Part shown: one piece after another, positions 60,832-64,000 of the stretch
Layout: each line of letters starts with the position of its first letter
Position numbering within the stretch: position 1 is the first letter of the stretch
NCBI RefSeq assembly: GCF_036881715.1
Contig: NZ_JBAKBF010000002.1
Coordinates: forward strand, 186,001-250,000
Direction of reading: 5' to 3'
Length of the DNA stretch: 64,000 nt
Source: Pannonibacter anstelovis
Lineage (GTDB): Bacteria; Pseudomonadota; Alphaproteobacteria; Rhizobiales; Stappiaceae
The notes under the pieces: model-generated
What the model saw: the letters and a program-made list of their open reading frames with translations, nothing else
Told to the model about the DNA's origin: nothing
Database searches by the model: none
Position numbers and translations under genes: made by a program

Positions 60832-61130
60832 TATAGTCCTGCACGCAGGCCAAATCTACACTTTCTGATGCGGAAACGTCATATTTTTGAAAAGCTGATA
60901 TTTTACAAATGGTTGTTTGTGTGCTGGCAACGGGCTGGTTGCGTTCGCTGTCGATCCGGATGGAGACGCAGAAAACTCTGTGCATGTGCGAGCTCCCCGT
61001 CAGGCCGCTCATAAGAAGCTCTCATCCCTGCATCACAAACATTCACTTGAGCAAACCAGCTGCAAAGGCATAGTAGCGGGCGAGGGGCTCATCACACGGC
61101 CCGGAGTGTGTGAAACGGAGAAACCGGGAC

Positions 61131-62351
61131 ATGTCCGCATCTGCGCCTGCAAGGGCCAATATTCCGCTGATCATCATCTGCGGCTGTGCCATTGCGCTTC
61201 TGTCCTTTGGGCCGCGTTCGACCATGGGCATGTTCTTCCAGCCTATGACGGAAGCACGCGACTGGTCGCGGGAGATCTTCTCGCTGGCCATTGCCATCCA
61301 GAACCTCATGTGGGGCATTGGCCAGCCGGTGGCGGGCATGTTTGCTGACCGGTTCGGCACTTGGAAGACGATTGCGCTGGGCGCGGTGTTCTATGGCTCG
61401 GGCCTGTGGCTGATGGCTGACGCCACCTCGCCTGTGGCGCTGCATATGACGGGCGGTGTGCTGATCGGCCTTGGCATCGCCTTTTCCAGCTTCTCCATGG
61501 TGCTGGCGGCCTTCGCCCGTACGGTGACACCAGAAAAGCGCTCACTCGCCTTTGGTGTCGGCACGGCCTCCGGCTCGCTCGGGCAGTTCCTGTTTGCTCC
61601 GCTCGGGGCAGGATTGATTTCGGAGATCGGCTGGCACAACACGCTGCTGGCCTTCTCTGGCCTGATGGCGCTTCTCCCGCTGCTCGCCATCGCCCTGCGT
61701 GGAAAGCCGGATGCTGCAGCATATGCCGGCACCAGCGCTGACCAGAACCTCAAGCAAGCCATCGCCGAGGCCTTCAAGACGCGCGGCTACCTGCTGCTGA
61801 CGCTCGGTTTCTTCGTCTGCGGTTTTCACGTGGCTTTCATCACCGTGCATCTGCCGCCCTATATTTCGGACCTTGGCCTTGATGCGCGCTGGGGCGGCTA
61901 TGCCATCGCCCTCATCGGCCTGTGCAACATTGTGGGCTCGCTGGCATCGGGCTATATCGGCACGCGCCATTCAAAGCCGCATTTCCTGTCGTTGATCTAC
62001 TTTGCCCGCGCCGTCGCGATTACCCTGTTTCTTATGGCGCCCGCTTCACCAGCCTCGGTGCTGATTTTCTCGGCGGCCATGGGCTTTCTGTGGCTGTCCA
62101 CCGTGCCACCGACGTCCGGGCTCGTGGCTGTCATGTTCGGCCCGCGCTACATGGCGACGCTCTTCGGCTTCGTCTTCCTGTCGCACCAGATCGGGTCCTT
62201 CCTCGGCGTCTGGCTCGGCGGCAAACTTTATGACGAACTGGGCTCCTATGATGCGGTCTGGTGGCTTGGCATCGCCCTCGGCCTTCTCGCTGCAATCGTC
62301 CACTGGCCGATCCGCGAGCAACCCGTCGCCCGCCTCGCTGCGGCGGAGTGA
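61131..62351 (+). CDS. MFS transporter
   Basis: A 406-residue inner-membrane transporter with twelve predicted helices. The loop between helices 2 and 3 reads GMFADRFGTWKT (the MFS D-R-F/G signature), and the second half has GYIGTRHSKPHFL. The N-terminal RSTMGMFFQPMTEARDWSREIFSLAIA resembles the oxalate/formate and monocarboxylate groups, but the substrate cannot be named. Start at ATG 61131, with CGGAG upstream; GTG 61110 is also possible. It lies between nadABC and nadQ, so uptake of an NAD precursor is conceivable but unsupported by a motif. Confidence 0.88.
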   Translation: MSASAPARANIPLIIICGCAIALLSFGPRSTMGMFFQPMTEARDWSREIFSLAIAIQNLMWGIGQPVAGMFADRFGTWKTIALGAVFYGSGLWLMADATSPVALHMTGGVLIGLGIAFSSFSMVLAAFARTVTPEKRSLAFGVGTASGSLGQFLFAPLGAGLISEIGWHNTLLAFSGLMALLPLLAIALRGKPDAAAYAGTSADQNLKQAIAEAFKTRGYLLLTLGFFVCGFHVAFITVHLPPYISDLGLDARWGGYAIALIGLCNIVGSLASGYIGTRHSKPHFLSLIYFARAVAITLFLMAPASPASVLIFSAAMGFLWLSTVPPTSGLVAVMFGPRYMATLFGFVFLSHQIGSFLGVWLGGKLYDELGSYDAVWWLGIALGLLAAIVHWPIREQPVARLAAAE

Positions 62352-62382
62352 ATGGTCCGAACCTCAACCTCTCTATCGTCAT

Positions 62383-62405
62383 CCGGACGCGCTTGCGCGT
62401 TCCGG
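62383..62405. repeat. intergenic palindromic repeat
   Basis: CCGGACGCGC-TT-GCGCGTTCCGG forms an almost perfect hairpin with one bulged T, between the convergent MFS and nadQ genes. The surrounding ATCGTCATCCGGACGC is related to the element at 55279. It may also help to terminate both transcripts. Confidence 0.55.
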
Positions 62406-62458
62406 GATCGGAGAGCCGGGCGCAAGTTGGATGGTTCTACAAGTAGATAGACCCCGTC

Positions 62459-63439
62459 TCACCGCCCGCCAACCCTGAGCCCTGGCGCAGGGCGTTCTTT
62501 CAGGATTTCGCGGCGGAAGCGGAAGAGAGCGGCGGGGCGGCCGCCGGTGGCGGTGGAGGTGGCGCCGGTCGGTTCCACCAGTTCGGCGTTTTCCACGAGG
62601 CGGCGGAAGTTCTGCTTGTGCAGGTGCCGCCCGAAGATCGCTTCCACCGTCTGCTGCAATTCGGTGAGGGTGAAGGTGTCGGGCATCAGCTCGAAGATCA
62701 CCGGCCGGTACTTCAGCTTGCCGCGCAGGCGCGAGAGGGCGGTGGCCAGCACCCGGCGGTGATCGAAACGCATGGGGCGGCCGAATTTCGGCAGATCCGG
62801 GCAGGCCAGCGCCTCAGGCCGCCCGTCGCGCAGGGCCTCCTGCACAAGACCGGCACCGTAGATCAGCTCGTAGCGGTCGAGTGCCCGCTCCTCGTCCCAG
62901 CTGCCTTCATCCTCGCCAAAGGCAAGGCGGATGCGCTCGGCACGGCCAAGGCCGCTGTGCGGCGGCTCCGGCGGCATGCGCCCGGCAGCTGCGTGCAGCG
63001 CGGGCAAAAGATCCCGGTCGAGCATTGCAGGGCGCCCGTCGCGCCAGTCTTCCCAGGGAAAGTAGTCATACCAGGACCGCCAGGACGAATGATGCTTGGA
63101 CAGCACATCCTCGCTGTCCGCGCTCTTGCGGGTGAGGGCGAGATAGCCGACGGACACCACATGCGGGCCGCTGTCGCCCGTGGTCATGTGGCGGCCCCGG
63201 TCACCGAAGGTGTAAAGCTGCTCCACATAGCCGATGGTGAGGGCGGTCTGTTCCTCCACCCAGGTGCGCAGCCCGCTCTCAAAGGTGCGGTGATGCAGCG
63301 GGTCGAAGGGGCCGAAGGGCAGGCCCTCGGCCTCGTCTTCTCCGCCACCGGCAAAGGTGACGACCTGCGGCACGCCCTCGCGCACGGCCACGATCACGGC
63401 ATTCAGGCCGATCTCGATGGTTGCCGTGGTCTGGTTCAT
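62459..63439 (-). CDS. nadQ: NadQ-type transcriptional regulator of NAD synthesis
   Basis: A 326-residue protein with an N-terminal Nudix-like region (IEIGLNAVIVAVREGVPQVVTF, LPFGPFDPLHHRTFESGLRTWVEEQT) and a C-terminal winged helix (FTLTELQQTVEAIFGRHLHKQNFRRLVENAELVEPTG), as in the COG4111 family. The Nudix box is not catalytic in form, fitting a ligand-sensing role. NadQ represses de novo NAD synthesis in alphaproteobacteria, and the palindromic sites upstream of nadA support that here. Gap to the phosphatase gene upstream is 14 bases, so it probably lacks its own promoter. Confidence 0.88.
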   Translation of the reverse strand: MNQTTATIEIGLNAVIVAVREGVPQVVTFAGGGEDEAEGLPFGPFDPLHHRTFESGLRTWVEEQTALTIGYVEQLYTFGDRGRHMTTGDSGPHVVSVGYLALTRKSADSEDVLSKHHSSWRSWYDYFPWEDWRDGRPAMLDRDLLPALHAAAGRMPPEPPHSGLGRAERIRLAFGEDEGSWDEERALDRYELIYGAGLVQEALRDGRPEALACPDLPKFGRPMRFDHRRVLATALSRLRGKLKYRPVIFELMPDTFTLTELQQTVEAIFGRHLHKQNFRRLVENAELVEPTGATSTATGGRPAALFRFRREILKERPAPGLRVGGR

Positions 63440-63453
63440 CCGCGCCTGCTCCT

Positions 63454-63960
63454 TCAGGCCAGAGGCATTTCGAAGGGCGTGCCCTCAAAGGCATCAGCCC
63501 CGCGGCCAATGGCACGGATTGCCTCGATCATGCGCCCGTCGCGGGCGAGCATGCGGTCGGCAATCGCCACCAGCCTTGCATTGGGGGTGGCAGAGGGCGC
63601 GCGGGCGCGCAGAACCGAGGCAAGCTCCGCCTCATCCGCATCCGGCGTCAGTGCGCAGGCGGTGATGAAGGCGCCCGCCGTGGACCGGCTGATTCCCGCC
63701 CAGCAATGGATGACCAGCGGGGCGGATTTGTCCCAGCCCTGCACGAAGTCCAGAAGCGAGCTCACATGCGCCTCGCCGGGCGGCACAAGGCCTTCCACCG
63801 GGTCCACGATGTCGTTGAAGCCAAGGAACAGGTGGTCATCGGGGGCAATGGAGGCGGGACGTTCCACCGGTGTGCCGGCATTGATCAGGCTGACCATGCG
63901 GGTGGCGCCCGTCCGCTCCACCGTTTCCTTGAGGCGGGAAAGAGAAGACACGTAAAGCAT
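63454..63960 (-). CDS. tyrosine-phosphatase-like protein
   Basis: A 168-residue dual-specificity-type phosphatase. The signature HCWAGISRS places the nucleophile at Cys86 and the phosphate-binding Arg at 92; the acid/base Asp is expected in DDHLFLGFNDIVDPVEG near residues 41-53. ATG 63960 is used. It lies upstream of nadQ in one transcript, an arrangement that may be conserved, but the substrate is unknown. The upstream region runs to the window edge. Confidence 0.88.
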   Translation of the reverse strand: MLYVSSLSRLKETVERTGATRMVSLINAGTPVERPASIAPDDHLFLGFNDIVDPVEGLVPPGEAHVSSLLDFVQGWDKSAPLVIHCWAGISRSTAGAFITACALTPDADEAELASVLRARAPSATPNARLVAIADRMLARDGRMIEAIRAIGRGADAFEGTPFEMPLA

Positions 63961-64000
63961 CAATCGGTCATCCTGAAACTGTGTCTTTGGAGAGTAACCT

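Overview
The window is high-GC chromosomal DNA from an alphaproteobacterium, most likely a member of the Hyphomicrobiales (Rhizobiales). The grounds are a CcrM-type DNA methyltransferase, a NadQ-type regulator beside nadABC, the block ispH-thrB-rnhA, a thrC / M16 protease / GNAT / GGDEF-EAL block, a malic enzyme-phosphotransacetylase fusion, and a pair resembling gene-transfer-agent head-spike genes. I do not assign a genus. The density is that of ordinary chromosome: about 50 supported protein genes, two tRNAs, one tandem riboswitch, and no insertion sequence, integrase or CRISPR array.

Region 1 (1-10.5 kb) is the accessory part and concerns the cell surface: a WecG/TagA-type glycosyltransferase, an AT-richer O-antigen polymerase/ligase-like membrane protein, a flippase fused to a large soluble domain I cannot name, a secreted Sel1-repeat protein with a three-copy internal duplication, galE, and a two-gene phage-like spike pair. 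Region 2 (10.7-24.9 kb) holds tRNA-Gln and tRNA-Pro, a peroxiredoxin, a DsbD-alpha-like secreted protein, YqgE, thrC, an M16 protease, a GNAT enzyme, a membrane PAS-GGDEF-EAL protein, and the tightly coupled ispH-thrB-rnhA-diacylglycerol-kinase operon.

Region 3 (25-30.5 kb) is a glycine riboswitch followed by gcvT-gcvH-osmC-like-gcvPA-gcvPB, closed by a strong terminator. Region 4 (30.5-37.6 kb) holds a DUF1772 membrane protein divergent from a MarR regulator with a striking operator array, an anchored cysteine hydrolase, tyrS, an arsenic operon with two different arsenate reductases, and ccrM. Region 5 (38-50.4 kb) holds amn, a ceramidase-family membrane protein, maeB, chorismate mutase, a DEAD-box helicase, and glyS and glyQ separated by an opposite-strand GGDEF-EAL gene.

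Region 6 (50.2-64 kb) holds a SppA-like peptidase, a PilZ-like protein, a type-4 uracil-DNA glycosylase, the ETF-ubiquinone oxidoreductase with a palindromic operator, a SleB-like cell-wall hydrolase, the nadA-nadB-nadC operon with two probable NadQ boxes, an MFS transporter, nadQ, and a tyrosine phosphatase in the same operon.

Two themes recur. Cyclic-di-GMP proteins (two GGDEF-EAL proteins and a PilZ-like protein) lie on the same 64 kb as a surface polysaccharide locus. Several local regulatory circuits can be read directly from palindromes (NadQ, MarR, ArsR, and a LiuR-like site at the ETF-QO gene). The best candidates for something undescribed are the flippase fusion and the unlinked head-spike pair.
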